NCBI RefSeq assembly: GCF_019550795.1
Contig: NZ_CP080545.1
Coordinates: 4,870,001 to 4,934,000 of the forward strand
Source: Paenibacillus sp. sptzw28
Lineage (GTDB): Bacteria > Bacillota > Bacilli > Paenibacillales > Paenibacillaceae
Direction of reading: 5' to 3'
Length of the DNA stretch: 64,000 nucleotides
The notes below the pieces were generated by a model. That model was given only the letters and a program-made list of their open reading frames with translations, did not search any database and had not been told where the DNA came from. Positions 7,397-16,018 of this stretch are shown here, piece after piece; the first letter of the stretch is position 1, and the number at the start of each line of letters is the position of its first letter. The translations under genes were made by a program, and so were the position numbers.

Positions 7397-8503
7397 TTGA
7401 GTTTTGTCTTGACACAGAGCTCACTGCGGGACATTGAAGAGAAGGTGGAGCGCGGCGAACGATTGTCGTTTGATGACGGCGTCCGTCTAATAAAATCGCC
7501 CGACCTGCTCGCGATCGGCCGCATGGCGGATTTGGTCCGAAAAAGAAAGAACGGCGACAGCGTATATTTTATTGTTAACACACATCTCAATTATACGAAC
7601 GTTTGTTATCTCGATTGCAAAATGTGCGCTTTCGGCTTGAAACCGGGCGATCCCCGCTCCTATACACTCTCTTTGGAGCAGATTGAAGAGAAGATAAAAG
7701 GAATGGCCGGCAAAGGGTTCACCGAGCTGCACATTGTCGGAGGAGTAAACGCGAAGCTGCCGTTTTCCTACTATGAGGAAATGATGCGGATCGCCAGGAA
7801 GCACCTGCCCGGCGTACACGTACAGGCTTTTACCGCCGTGGAGGTTGACTATATCGCCCGCGTATCCAAGATGACCGTGGAAGAGACGATCGAGAAGCTC
7901 AGAGAAGCCGGGCTCGGCTCGATTCTTGGGGGCGGCGCGGAGATCTTCGATCCGGAAATCCGGGAGGTTATATCCGGTCATAAGACCGATGCGGAACGCT
8001 GGTTTCTAATCCATCGCAAGCTCCACAGCCTCGGCGTGAAGTCCAATGCCTCCATATTATACGGTCATATCGAGCAGCCGGAACATGTTATCGATCATTT
8101 CGTCCGCTTGCGCGAGCTTCAGGATGAGACGAACGGGTTCCAGGCGTTTTTCGGTTTTGCCTATCATCCGGCGAATACGAAGCTTGCCGAGGAATTAAAG
8201 CTCAGCGGTGAGACGACTGGCATGTACGATTTGAAAATGATGGCGGTAGCCCGGCTCATGCTGGACAACTTCCCTCACATCCGGGCTTTCTGGATGATGA
8301 TCGGACTCAAGCTTGCGCAGGTGTCTCTCAGCTTCGGTGTCGACGATCTCGACGGCACGGTAATGGAGGAGCAAATTCTTCACGCAGCCGGCAATGAATC
8401 GTCGCATATGACGCCGAAGGATACGTTTATTAATATGATTCGCGAAGCGGGTCGTATACCGACTGAACGCGATACTTTATACAATATCATCCGGACCTAT
8501 TAG
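7397..8503 (+). CDS. aminofutalosine synthase MqnE (radical SAM)
   Basis: MqnE joins 3-[(1-carboxyvinyl)oxy]benzoate to the adenosyl radical from SAM, giving 6-amino-6-deoxyfutalosine, in the futalosine route to menaquinone. In this 368-residue protein the radical SAM cysteines are Cys70, Cys74 and Cys77 (NVCYLDCKMC). LHIVGGVN, GGGAEIFDPEIR and LRELQDETNGFQAF are family signatures. I prefer the TTG at 7397, since AAGGTGG sits 6 bases before it and overlaps the earlier ATG at 7379, which has no ribosome binding site. A second MqnE-type gene follows 31 bases downstream. It could also be viewed as a MqnE/MqnC/CofH-family enzyme of uncertain step. Confidence 0.85.
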   Translation: MSFVLTQSSLRDIEEKVERGERLSFDDGVRLIKSPDLLAIGRMADLVRKRKNGDSVYFIVNTHLNYTNVCYLDCKMCAFGLKPGDPRSYTLSLEQIEEKIKGMAGKGFTELHIVGGVNAKLPFSYYEEMMRIARKHLPGVHVQAFTAVEVDYIARVSKMTVEETIEKLREAGLGSILGGGAEIFDPEIREVISGHKTDAERWFLIHRKLHSLGVKSNASILYGHIEQPEHVIDHFVRLRELQDETNGFQAFFGFAYHPANTKLAEELKLSGETTGMYDLKMMAVARLMLDNFPHIRAFWMMIGLKLAQVSLSFGVDDLDGTVMEEQILHAAGNESSHMTPKDTFINMIREAGRIPTERDTLYNIIRTY

Positions 8504-8534
8504 ACAGCGCCCGGCGGACTAGGAGGAAGCCGTC

Positions 8535-9638
8535 ATGAATGTCGCAATACCGACAGAGAGTAAACAAATGCAGCAGATCTTTGAGAAAGTTCGTTCCGGC
8601 GAGCGTTTATCCCGGGAGGACGGTGAGTTTCTATACCGTTCCGACGACCTGCTGACCATTGGACAAATGGCCAATGAAGCCAATATGAAGAAGAATGGAC
8701 GCAAGGTTTATTTTATCGAAAATATGAGCCTTTACTTCACGAATGTCTGTGAAGCGCACTGCGCGTTCTGCAACTTCCGGAAGGACGAAGGCGAAGAAGG
8801 CTCGTACACCCTTTCCGGGGCCGAGATGATTGCTTATGTGGAGCAGCATTTTCATCCTGGCGTACGCGAATTTCATATCGTCGGAGGTCATAATCCGAAT
8901 GTGCCGTTTCAATATTATATAGATTCGTTAAAATCATTACATGAGCGATTCCCTGAAGTGACGCTTAAGGCTTATACGGCGGCGGAAATCGATTTCTTCT
9001 CCCGCATTAGCGGACTTAGCTACCGCGATGTGCTCTCCGAGCTGATGAAAGCCGGCCTGAAGAGCTTAACCGGAGGGGGCGCGGAAATTCTCTCCGATGA
9101 GTACCGCAAGAAGATGCGCGTCGACAAAGCGGACGTGTCGCAATATCTTGATGTGCACCGTACAGCGCACAATCTGGGCCTTCGCACGCATACGACAATG
9201 CTTTACGGATCGGTCGAGAAGCACGAAGACCGCATTAACCATATGCTGCAAATTCGGGAGCTGCAGGATGAAACCAACGGATTTCTCGTGTTTATTCCGC
9301 TGTCCATGCAGCCGATCAGTCCTAAAGCCGGCATTCGCAGACGTAACTCCGCCTTCGAAGATTTGAAGACGATTGCGATCAGCCGTCTTATGCTTGATAA
9401 TTTTCAGCATATCAAGGCTTATTTCATAAATATCGGAACACAGCTCACGCAGGTGTCGCTTACAATGGGGGCATCCGACGTTCACGGTACAATCGTCAAA
9501 GAGCGGATCAGTCATGCTGCCGGCGCTCTGACACCGGAAGGCATTACCCGTGAAGACTTGATTTGGCTGGTCAAAGGGGCGGGACGCATTCCGGTTGAGC
9601 GCGACACATTTTATAATGAAGTGAAAATTTACGAGTAA
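8535..9638 (+). CDS. second MqnE/CofH-family radical SAM enzyme
   Basis: This 367-residue radical SAM protein has Cys72, Cys76 and Cys79 (NVCEAHCAFC). EFHIVGGHN, LTGGGAEILSDEYR, HTTMLYGSVE and IRELQDETNGF are shared with MqnE. It resembles its neighbour more than a typical MqnC cyclase, as in the N-terminal DLLTIGQMAN block, so the pair may be two MqnE forms or MqnE plus a diverged enzyme of the same pathway. TAGGAGGAAG precedes ATG 8535. Co-transcription with the first gene is likely. Which futalosine step it performs cannot be read from sequence alone. Confidence 0.8.
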   Translation: MNVAIPTESKQMQQIFEKVRSGERLSREDGEFLYRSDDLLTIGQMANEANMKKNGRKVYFIENMSLYFTNVCEAHCAFCNFRKDEGEEGSYTLSGAEMIAYVEQHFHPGVREFHIVGGHNPNVPFQYYIDSLKSLHERFPEVTLKAYTAAEIDFFSRISGLSYRDVLSELMKAGLKSLTGGGAEILSDEYRKKMRVDKADVSQYLDVHRTAHNLGLRTHTTMLYGSVEKHEDRINHMLQIRELQDETNGFLVFIPLSMQPISPKAGIRRRNSAFEDLKTIAISRLMLDNFQHIKAYFINIGTQLTQVSLTMGASDVHGTIVKERISHAAGALTPEGITREDLIWLVKGAGRIPVERDTFYNEVKIYE

Positions 9639-9712
9639 GGAAGAACGCAACCCGAGCATACTATGGATAACCACCATTATTTATAATGCAAACGAAGAAG
9701 GTTGGGAGCGCA

Positions 9713-10780
9713 ATGAAACGATTTGTGATTCTTGGCGGCGGCTACGGCGGCTTAACCGTTGCCCATGAACTGCTTGAAGGCGAGCTGCCTGACGACACGG
9801 TTGTCGTGCTGATTGACCGAATGCCTTATCAGGGACTCAAGACCGAATATTACTCGCTGGTTGCCGGTACGGCAGCTGATGTCGACTTACGCGTGGACTT
9901 CCCTTCCGACCCGCGTCTACTCATCTTATACGGAGAAGTGACTTCCGTCGACGTGGACGCCAAACAAGTCGGAATTGCCGGACAGGATCCGCTCGACTAC
10001 GAATGGCTCGTTATTGCGCTAGGCTGTACCGACAGATATCACGGCATTGAAGGTGCCGAGCTTTATTCCAACAGCATCCAGACATTCTCAGCGGCGCGTA
10101 AAACTTATCAAGCGCTCAATGATGTGAAGCCGTACGGTCAAGTAACGATTGTCGGAGGCGGATTAAGCGGCGTCGAAGTGGCTTCCGAGCTGCGCGAAGG
10201 CCGCCCTGATGTCAATATCCGGATTGTAGACCGCGGACCAAGCATTCTGTCCGCTTTTCCCGGTAAGCTCCAGGAATATGTCTCGTCGTGGTTTACCGAG
10301 CATGATGTGGAGATGCGCGGACATGTCTCGCTTCACAAGCTGGAGGGCGGCGTGCTGTATGATCAGAACGACACGAGTCCCATCCTTACCGATGTCACGG
10401 TTTGGACGGCGGGCATCCAGCCTGTATCTCTCGTCCAGAAGATGGATCTGCCTAAGGACGATCAGGGCAGACTGATTGTTAATGAATATCACCAACTGCC
10501 CGAATATAATGAAGTTTTTGTCGTCGGGGATTGCTCCTCGATTCCGTTTGCGCCAAGCGCGCAAGCTGCGGAAGCGCAGGGCAAGCAGGTAGCGGAAGTG
10601 ATGCAGGCTTTGTGGCAGGATGAGAAGCCCCGCCTGTCAAAGATCAAGCTTAAGGGCGTGCTTGGCTCGCTGGGCAAGAAATCGGGCTTCGGCCTGATGG
10701 GCCGCACCCCGATTCTGGGCCGTGTGCCGCGGGTTCTCAAAAGCGGCGTACTATGGATGTCCAGGCATCATCTGGGATAA
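9713..10780 (+). CDS. NAD(P)/FAD-dependent oxidoreductase (YutJ-like, type II NADH dehydrogenase family)
   Basis: This 355-residue flavoprotein has two dinucleotide-binding sites: FVILGGGYGGLTVAHELLEG at residues 3-22 for FAD and VTIVGGGLSGVEVASEL near 146 for NAD(P)H. The VFVVGDCSS motif near 263 completes the FAD site. Type II NADH dehydrogenases pass electrons to menaquinone at the membrane face without pumping protons; YutJ homologues are assigned there by similarity only. GTTGGGAG precedes ATG 9713, which leaves the longer frame from 9686 unlikely. The yutJ-yuzB-yutI neighbourhood is conserved in Bacillales. Confidence 0.87.
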   Translation: MKRFVILGGGYGGLTVAHELLEGELPDDTVVVLIDRMPYQGLKTEYYSLVAGTAADVDLRVDFPSDPRLLILYGEVTSVDVDAKQVGIAGQDPLDYEWLVIALGCTDRYHGIEGAELYSNSIQTFSAARKTYQALNDVKPYGQVTIVGGGLSGVEVASELREGRPDVNIRIVDRGPSILSAFPGKLQEYVSSWFTEHDVEMRGHVSLHKLEGGVLYDQNDTSPILTDVTVWTAGIQPVSLVQKMDLPKDDQGRLIVNEYHQLPEYNEVFVVGDCSSIPFAPSAQAAEAQGKQVAEVMQALWQDEKPRLSKIKLKGVLGSLGKKSGFGLMGRTPILGRVPRVLKSGVLWMSRHHLG

Positions 10781-10814
10781 GCGGTCGGTAGCCTGCCGTC
10801 CGGTCAGGGCGGAG

Positions 10815-11087
10815 CTACATATCGTCGATAAGCCGGTCGAGTGCTTCCCGCTCGGCTTGCTGCTCTTTTATGGACTCCATAATCCGGTCAAGGAGGTCTT
10901 CCGCCTTCTCTGCCGCCACGATCTCGCCGTTCACCATGGCGAACGGAAACAGATAGCATTCACCGCAATTGCCGAGGCATCCGTACTCAATGACTTCCAC
11001 TTCCGGATTGTCCTCCAGCTTCTTCATGATGCGGTCGGTTCCATGATGCATATTGCTTGCACAAAACTCGATAATCGGTTTTAACAC
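10815..11087 (-). CDS. YuzB-like DUF1450 protein
   Basis: This 90-residue protein matches the DUF1450 family through LKPIIEFCASN and VEVIEYGCLGNCGECYLFPFAMVNGE. Four cysteines (one near residue 9, then the CLGNCGEC cluster) suggest metal or Fe-S binding, but function is unknown. The GTG start at 11087 is chosen because AGGTGA sits 7 bases upstream and the product then begins like B. subtilis YuzB; the ATG at 11126 would add 13 unmatched residues. It is convergent with the flavoprotein gene and divergent from the NifU-like gene. Confidence 0.82.
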   Translation of the reverse strand: MLKPIIEFCASNMHHGTDRIMKKLEDNPEVEVIEYGCLGNCGECYLFPFAMVNGEIVAAEKAEDLLDRIMESIKEQQAEREALDRLIDDM

Positions 11088-11171
11088 GACTGATTCACCT
11101 GGCCTTACGTTGATATCCATTTTCAATTGCTCTGCTTTGTACTATAATAGGGTAGAAAGGAGTTGATTGCA

Positions 11172-11417
11172 ATGAGCGAAAATGCACAGAGCACGATGTA
11201 TGATGAAGTGTTGGACGTTCTCGATAAGCTTCGTCCGTTCCTGCAGCGCGACGGCGGCGACGTTGAACTCGTTGACGTGGAAGACGGTATCGTCAAGCTG
11301 CGCCTGATGGGCGCATGCGGCAGCTGCCCAAGTTCGACGATCACGCTCAAAGCAGGCATCGAGCGTGCACTGCTTGAGGAAGTCGAAGGCGTACAAGAGG
11401 TTATGCAGGTATTCTAA
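11172..11417 (+). CDS. NifU C-terminal-domain Fe-S protein (YutI-like)
   Basis: This 81-residue protein is a stand-alone NifU C-terminal domain, with [16 protein letters not shown] and the CxxC pair in [10 protein letters not shown]. Such proteins bind a labile cluster and deliver it to targets. AAAGGAG lies ahead of ATG 11172, making the ATG at 11163 less likely. Together with the HesB protein 5 kb away it gives this region two Fe-S carriers, suitable for maturing the radical SAM enzymes between them. Confidence 0.92.
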   Translation: MSENAQSTMYDEVLDVLDKLRPFLQRDGGDVELVDVEDGIVKLRLMGACGSCPSSTITLKAGIERALLEEVEGVQEVMQVF

Positions 11418-11446
11418 ACGAAGCCGCATAGCATGATTTTTACAAT

Positions 11447-11510
11447 AAAGAGTCTTGCCGGAATGCGCAGCCCAGGTGGCATGCGAAGCGCCGGTAAGAC
11501 TCTTTTTCTT
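11447..11510. terminator. strong bidirectional terminator
   Basis: AAAGAGTCTTGCCGG (11447-11461) pairs perfectly with CCGGTAAGACTCTTT (11491-11505), followed by TTCTT. It separates the NifU-like gene from the convergent SDR gene. Confidence 0.85.
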
Positions 11511-11513
11511 ATA

Positions 11514-12299
11514 TTATGTACGTTTGGTGTTGTTCTTGATCGGGTCGAAGCCCCCGGTTACATCCACAATATTGCCCGTCAAATAGTCCGATTGCGGCAA
11601 ACAGAGAAAAGCGATGACGCGGGCGATGTCCTCCCCGCTTCCGGGACGTCCCCTTGGCGATTCCTCATCACGCTCGCGGGCGACCTCCTCGATTGACCGT
11701 TCCTTGTTGAGTCCCTTAATATCTCCGGGGCAGATCATATGAACGGTAATGCCGTTGCCCGCCTCCTCGACCGCCAGCGTCTTGGTGAATGAAACAAGTC
11801 CCGTCTTAGCTGTAGCATACACGGCCCTATGGGGCCAAGCGCGTCCTTCGCCGGCATGACCGAAACCGAAGTGAATGATGCGTCCCCATTGTCTGAGCCG
11901 CATGCCGGGCAGCAGCTTATGGTCAAGCAGAATGACACCGAGCAAATTGCCGTTCACAAGGCCGATAATATCGTCCGTGTCATAGTCGGCGAACAGCCGT
12001 CTTTCGCGGATGAAAGGACCAGCATTATTAACAAGGATGTCGACGCCTCCGTTTGGAGACCACGACAGCGCTTCGGAGGCAAGCCGTTCCACATCCGAGC
12101 TCTCTGCTATATCCGCGCGGATGGCCGTCGCCTTTACCCCCAGAAGCTCAATATCCTCTGCCAGCCGTTTCGCTTCCTGCTCGCTCGACACATAATTCAG
12201 AACGATGTCGCAGCCCATTCGCGCCAACGTAAGCGCAGTCATTTTACCGAGACCTTTGGCACTGCCTGTAATTAACGCCGTCCTGCCTGTCAGCTCCAT
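11514..12299 (-). CDS. SDR family oxidoreductase, atypical active site
   Basis: This 261-residue short-chain dehydrogenase/reductase has the Rossmann motif TGSAKGLGK near residue 12, NNAG at about 92 and YATAK as YxxxK. The catalytic Ser expected 13 residues before the Tyr is replaced by His (FGHAGEGRAW stretch), so catalysis may be altered. The C-terminal DYLTGNIVDVTGGFD is family-typical. GGGAGGG lies 7 bases before ATG 12299, chosen over upstream ATGs at 12305 and 12314. It is downstream of the HEPN gene and may share its transcript. Confidence 0.87.
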   Translation of the reverse strand: MELTGRTALITGSAKGLGKMTALTLARMGCDIVLNYVSSEQEAKRLAEDIELLGVKATAIRADIAESSDVERLASEALSWSPNGGVDILVNNAGPFIRERRLFADYDTDDIIGLVNGNLLGVILLDHKLLPGMRLRQWGRIIHFGFGHAGEGRAWPHRAVYATAKTGLVSFTKTLAVEEAGNGITVHMICPGDIKGLNKERSIEEVARERDEESPRGRPGSGEDIARVIAFLCLPQSDYLTGNIVDVTGGFDPIKNNTKRT

Positions 12300-12329
12300 G
12301 GGCATCCCTCCCATGAGAAGTATAGCACA

Positions 12330-13040
12330 TTACCGTCTTTTCCTCATCTGTGCGCAAGCATGGTTGAATGTCAGCTGCAGCGTCTTATAAACGATTTCCA
12401 TCGCCTGCTCCAGATCGCCCAGCCGCTCGTTAAGATTTTCAAGCCGGTACCGGCCGCCGTTGACTTGATGGCTCTGCAGCAGATCGTCCTGCATTTCCGA
12501 GTTCATATAATGGATTTCCGTATTTCGACGCTTACGCAGCCGGGCAAGCGGGTCCTTGTACTTCTCCTTCAGCTCGCTCAGCGCAGATGAGAGCTCAGGA
12601 TATAAATTACGCTGCTTCATGACACGCAGGACGGTAAAATAGGAGAAATGAGTCTTCAGCCGTTCCGTTTCCAGCCCCAGAAATTCATTCATCAGGGTGC
12701 CAAGCTTATCAAGCACCGCGAACAGACGGATAAAAGCGTTTTTGTCAAAATAGACATGCCGATGATAGTGGAGCAGCTCTTCAGCCGACATATCTTCAAC
12801 ACACTCGGACTTTACTTTTTCGGCGAATTTAAGTGCGGCATATTGGCTTTGTTCCAGCTCGTCGAGGGCCGCAAGCAGCCCCATGGTCCATATTCTGTAT
12901 TTTTTGAGCCGGTGGTCGGTATCGCCTCTCTGAGCGATTTGTTTGTGCAGCATGGAAGCGAACTGTTCCATCGCCTGAATTGTACGGAGAAGCTCGCCCC
13001 CCGACTGTCGCGGAGGCTCCCCAAACAGCATACGCAGCAT
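12330..13040 (-). CDS. HEPN-domain protein (Cthe_2314-like)
   Basis: This all-helical 236-residue protein carries the HEPN RNase-like signature RNTEIH (Arg172 to His177, R-x4-H) in the C-terminal half, inside RKRRNTEIHYMN. Family resemblance is to the Cthe_2314-type HEPN proteins of Firmicutes. HEPN proteins often act as RNases, frequently with a nucleotidyltransferase partner, but none is next to this gene. AGGAGGG precedes ATG 13040 by 7 bases; the longer frame from 13124 lacks this. It is followed 30 bases on by the SDR gene on the same strand. Confidence 0.7.
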   Translation of the reverse strand: MLRMLFGEPPRQSGGELLRTIQAMEQFASMLHKQIAQRGDTDHRLKKYRIWTMGLLAALDELEQSQYAALKFAEKVKSECVEDMSAEELLHYHRHVYFDKNAFIRLFAVLDKLGTLMNEFLGLETERLKTHFSYFTVLRVMKQRNLYPELSSALSELKEKYKDPLARLRKRRNTEIHYMNSEMQDDLLQSHQVNGGRYRLENLNERLGDLEQAMEIVYKTLQLTFNHACAQMRKRR

Positions 13041-13153
13041 TTCAGACCCTCCTGAACTATAGACAACGGTAAGGTGAGCGAATCCAAGTATGCCTAAAGG
13101 TTGCCCCAACTGGCGTCCGCTCAAGCATATTTTCTAGAAAATAGTACGGAAAG

Positions 13154-14920
13154 CTAAGTCCGGAAATACTCGCTCCATCTGCTGTCGACCAGCTCCACGA
13201 TATCCTTGCGCGCAATCAGCTCATCGGGATATCCCGGCTTCATCCGGGCGTCGATTACGAGCGGCAGTTCATAGCCGACATGATGCCTTCTGACCGTTGT
13301 TCCGGCATAAATATCGTCAGCCGGGTTGAAACGGGTAAACACTGTCCAAAGGAACGGCGTTTGTGCTGCGGCGATCGCGGCATCGTCGGCTAGAACGATG
13401 AGCGGCCAGCGTGTGCCCCGCTCCAGGAGACGCGCAAGGACTCTTGCGGCGAGCTCCGGTTCATCGACATAGGACGCGCCTGAGACGACGAGACACCCGC
13501 GGCAGTAAGCTTCTATGCTGTTTATTTCATCGATTGGCCCTTCATCGTACACTCCCGGAAGCTCGCGTACCGGTTCTCCTACACCCAGCATAACCGCCTT
13601 ACTGCCGTGATTGAGCTTGCCCCCCGTATAATCGAGCGTATCATGCGAGGTCTTGTCGAACACGTACAGATCCGTCTCCGGCCTGAACCTCTCCAGGACC
13701 GTCTCCATAAGACGGTCAAACTTCGCAAGGTCAAGCGGCTGATCGGTCAGCATTAGAAACTTCGTCAGCGTAAGCTGACCTTCCCCCAGAATGCGGAACG
13801 CTGTGGTGAGCGCCTCCCGGGAGTAGCTCTCGCGCACGACGGCCGCGGCAAGCGCATGAAATCCGGTCTCCGCATAAGTCCACAAATCTTTGACGCCCGG
13901 CATGGCGAGCGGGAATGCCGGCGAGAGCAGCCGCTGCAGAAAATCGCCGAGATAATAATCTTCCTGGCGCGGCTTGCCGACGATCGTGGCCGGATAGATC
14001 GCATCCTTGCGGTGCCACATATGGCTCACCTGGAAAACGGGAAAATCGTGCGTCCACGAATAATAGCCGTAATGGTCGCCGAACGGACCTTCCGGACGCC
14101 TGACATGCGGCGGCACGCTGCCGCTGATGACGAATTCCGCATGAGCCGGGATCCGGTGGCTGCCATGCGGGTCCTGCACGACCGGCAGCTTGCCTCCGGT
14201 AATGAGCGAGGCGAGCAGAAGCTCAGGCAAATGCTCGGGAACCGGAGCAATGGCCGAAGCGATAAGCGCCGGCGGACCGCCTAGAAACACCGAGACGGGA
14301 AGCGCTTCGCCCCGCTTCTCAGCCTCGTGGTAGTGGAAGCCGCCGCCTTTATGAATTTGCCAGTGCATTCCAGTCGTTGACTCATCGAATATTTGCATCC
14401 GGTACATGCCGAGATTATGCTGCTTGCGATGCTCCGGATGCTCTGTATAAACAAGCGGGAGTGTGACGAATGGGCCGCCGTCGAGCTGCCAGCTTGTCAG
14501 CGCCGGAAGTCCGGCGAGCGGCCGTTCGCGTTTGCAAGCCTCAAGCACGGGCGCTGAGGAAGGCTGTACTTGCTTGAGACCAACCTTCATCGCATCCCAA
14601 ATTAAGGAGCGTTCGCCCCAGATCGCTTTGGGCGTGGGGGGAAGTATGCGGTCCATTGCACCGACCGCCTGTTTCATGAATGCTTCCGGCCGCGGGCCGA
14701 AAGCGAGATCTACACGCCGGATTGTGCCGAACAAATTCGTAACAACGGGAAAAGCGCTGCCCTTCACATTCGTGAAAAGCAGCGCCGGACCGCCCTCGTC
14801 AATTACACGGCGGTGGATTTCGGCTATTTCCAAATACGGATCGACCGGCGCATCGATGACAGCCAAATCTCCCTCGCGCCTCAGCGTTTCAATCAATCCG
14901 CGCAAATCCGTAAAACTCAT
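13154..14920 (-). CDS. UbiD-family decarboxylase, probably menaquinone MqnL
   Basis: This 588-residue protein belongs to the UbiD family of prenylated-FMN-dependent decarboxylases. In the futalosine route the step after prenylation is decarboxylation by a UbiD-type enzyme (MqnL), matching the radical SAM genes 4 kb away. Visible blocks include RRPEGPFGDHYGYYSWTHDF, holding a UbiD-type Glu/Arg active-site region, then TIVGKPRQEDYYLGDFLQRL and GSKAVMLGVGEP. Its ATG overlaps the ctaA stop (ATGA), so it is translationally coupled to haem A synthase. It could instead be a general 3-octaprenyl-4-hydroxybenzoate-type decarboxylase. Confidence 0.85.
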   Translation of the reverse strand: MSFTDLRGLIETLRREGDLAVIDAPVDPYLEIAEIHRRVIDEGGPALLFTNVKGSAFPVVTNLFGTIRRVDLAFGPRPEAFMKQAVGAMDRILPPTPKAIWGERSLIWDAMKVGLKQVQPSSAPVLEACKRERPLAGLPALTSWQLDGGPFVTLPLVYTEHPEHRKQHNLGMYRMQIFDESTTGMHWQIHKGGGFHYHEAEKRGEALPVSVFLGGPPALIASAIAPVPEHLPELLLASLITGGKLPVVQDPHGSHRIPAHAEFVISGSVPPHVRRPEGPFGDHYGYYSWTHDFPVFQVSHMWHRKDAIYPATIVGKPRQEDYYLGDFLQRLLSPAFPLAMPGVKDLWTYAETGFHALAAAVVRESYSREALTTAFRILGEGQLTLTKFLMLTDQPLDLAKFDRLMETVLERFRPETDLYVFDKTSHDTLDYTGGKLNHGSKAVMLGVGEPVRELPGVYDEGPIDEINSIEAYCRGCLVVSGASYVDEPELAARVLARLLERGTRWPLIVLADDAAIAAAQTPFLWTVFTRFNPADDIYAGTTVRRHHVGYELPLVIDARMKPGYPDELIARKDIVELVDSRWSEYFRT

Positions 14921-15846
14921 TCTCTACCCCGTCCTTCCCGCCATTTCCAAGCTCGAATCATCAAGTCGGTAAGAATGCCGAACAAGATGGAAATAATAAC
15001 ATTATGGAGTATACTCGTAAACACGAACCAATCTTCATCCGTGATGGTTACGGTTAGCAGCGCGCCGCTAAGCACTTGAGCGCAAATAAGGATGAATGCG
15101 ATGTTCGCCGATTTCTTAAGCTCCAGATTATCTGTGCAAACGCGCCTTACATACAACCAGACCCAGCCGATAAACAGCAGCAGAATCATGGCCGCCACCC
15201 GGTGAGTAAATACTATTCGCGTCGCGCCTTCCCAAACGGGAATAAATTTACCGTTGCAGAGCGGCCATCCCAAACAGCCGCCAGCGGAATCGGTATGGCG
15301 CACAAATGCACCAATATATACTACCACGTAACTATATATCAGCGATGCCAGGACGAGCCGAAACACTGATCGCGGCACAGCCGCCGCAGGCTTGTCTATT
15401 CCATGGCCTCGCCTCATCCGGTTGGCCCACATAAGCAGCAGCAAGGTACTGACAAAGGCCAATATGGAAAATCCGAAATGCAGAGCCAAGACCGCAGCCG
15501 ATTGCGGCCAAACGACGGCGATCGCTCCAAGCACAGCCTGCAGCAACGTGAAGAATCCTGCAGCGCTGACATAAACAACTGCTTCCGTATACCGCCGGTA
15601 GAACATAAGAGTCGCTATAAAAACAGCGAGCACCAGCAGTCCGACAAAGCCGGTAATCAAACGGTGAGAGTATTCAATTAAAGATTCCAATGTATGAGCC
15701 GGAATAAATTTACCGTGGCAAAGCGGCCAATCATCTCCGCAGCCGCGGCCGGAATCGGTGTTCGTGACAAGCGAACCGGCGACCAGCACTAGAAACATTC
15801 CGATGCACGTCGCCATGGCGAGCGCGCGGTAACGATTTGAAATCAA
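14917..15846 (-). CDS. haem A synthase CtaA
   Basis: CtaA oxidises the C8 methyl group of haem O to the formyl group of haem A for aa3-type cytochrome oxidase, in the membrane. The 309-residue protein has eight membrane helices in two four-helix halves. Haem-ligand histidines are seen in EYSHRLITG, VLALHFGFSI, IVFTHRVAAM and SILHNVIIS. The Cys pairs GRGCGDDWPLC and AGGCLGWPLC on the extracellular loops match Gram-positive CtaA. The TTG start at 15846 is used because AAGGTGAT precedes it; the longer frame has no ribosome binding site. It is translationally coupled to the UbiD gene downstream. Confidence 0.93.
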   Translation of the reverse strand: MISNRYRALAMATCIGMFLVLVAGSLVTNTDSGRGCGDDWPLCHGKFIPAHTLESLIEYSHRLITGFVGLLVLAVFIATLMFYRRYTEAVVYVSAAGFFTLLQAVLGAIAVVWPQSAAVLALHFGFSILAFVSTLLLLMWANRMRRGHGIDKPAAAVPRSVFRLVLASLIYSYVVVYIGAFVRHTDSAGGCLGWPLCNGKFIPVWEGATRIVFTHRVAAMILLLFIGWVWLYVRRVCTDNLELKKSANIAFILICAQVLSGALLTVTITDEDWFVFTSILHNVIISILFGILTDLMIRAWKWREGRGRE

Positions 15847-15945
15847 AGCGATCACCTTACTTCCGTGAAGAATCAACCTCACAATTATATCGAAACCATT
15901 CGACAAATACCATGTTGAAAATGTGAACGAAGGCACATCATGCAT

Positions 15946-15995
15946 TAAAAAGCGTCCGCAAGCATCCGGATGCTGCCGGTCTGCTTGCGGACGCT
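15946..15995 (-). terminator. rho-independent terminator for thioredoxin gene
   Basis: A perfect 14-bp stem AGCGTCCGCAAGCA/TGCTTGCGGACGCT is followed on the minus strand by TTTTTA. It lies 23 bases past the thioredoxin stop. Confidence 0.85.
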
Positions 15996-16018
15996 TCCCG
16001 TCCTTATCGGTTGGCTCT

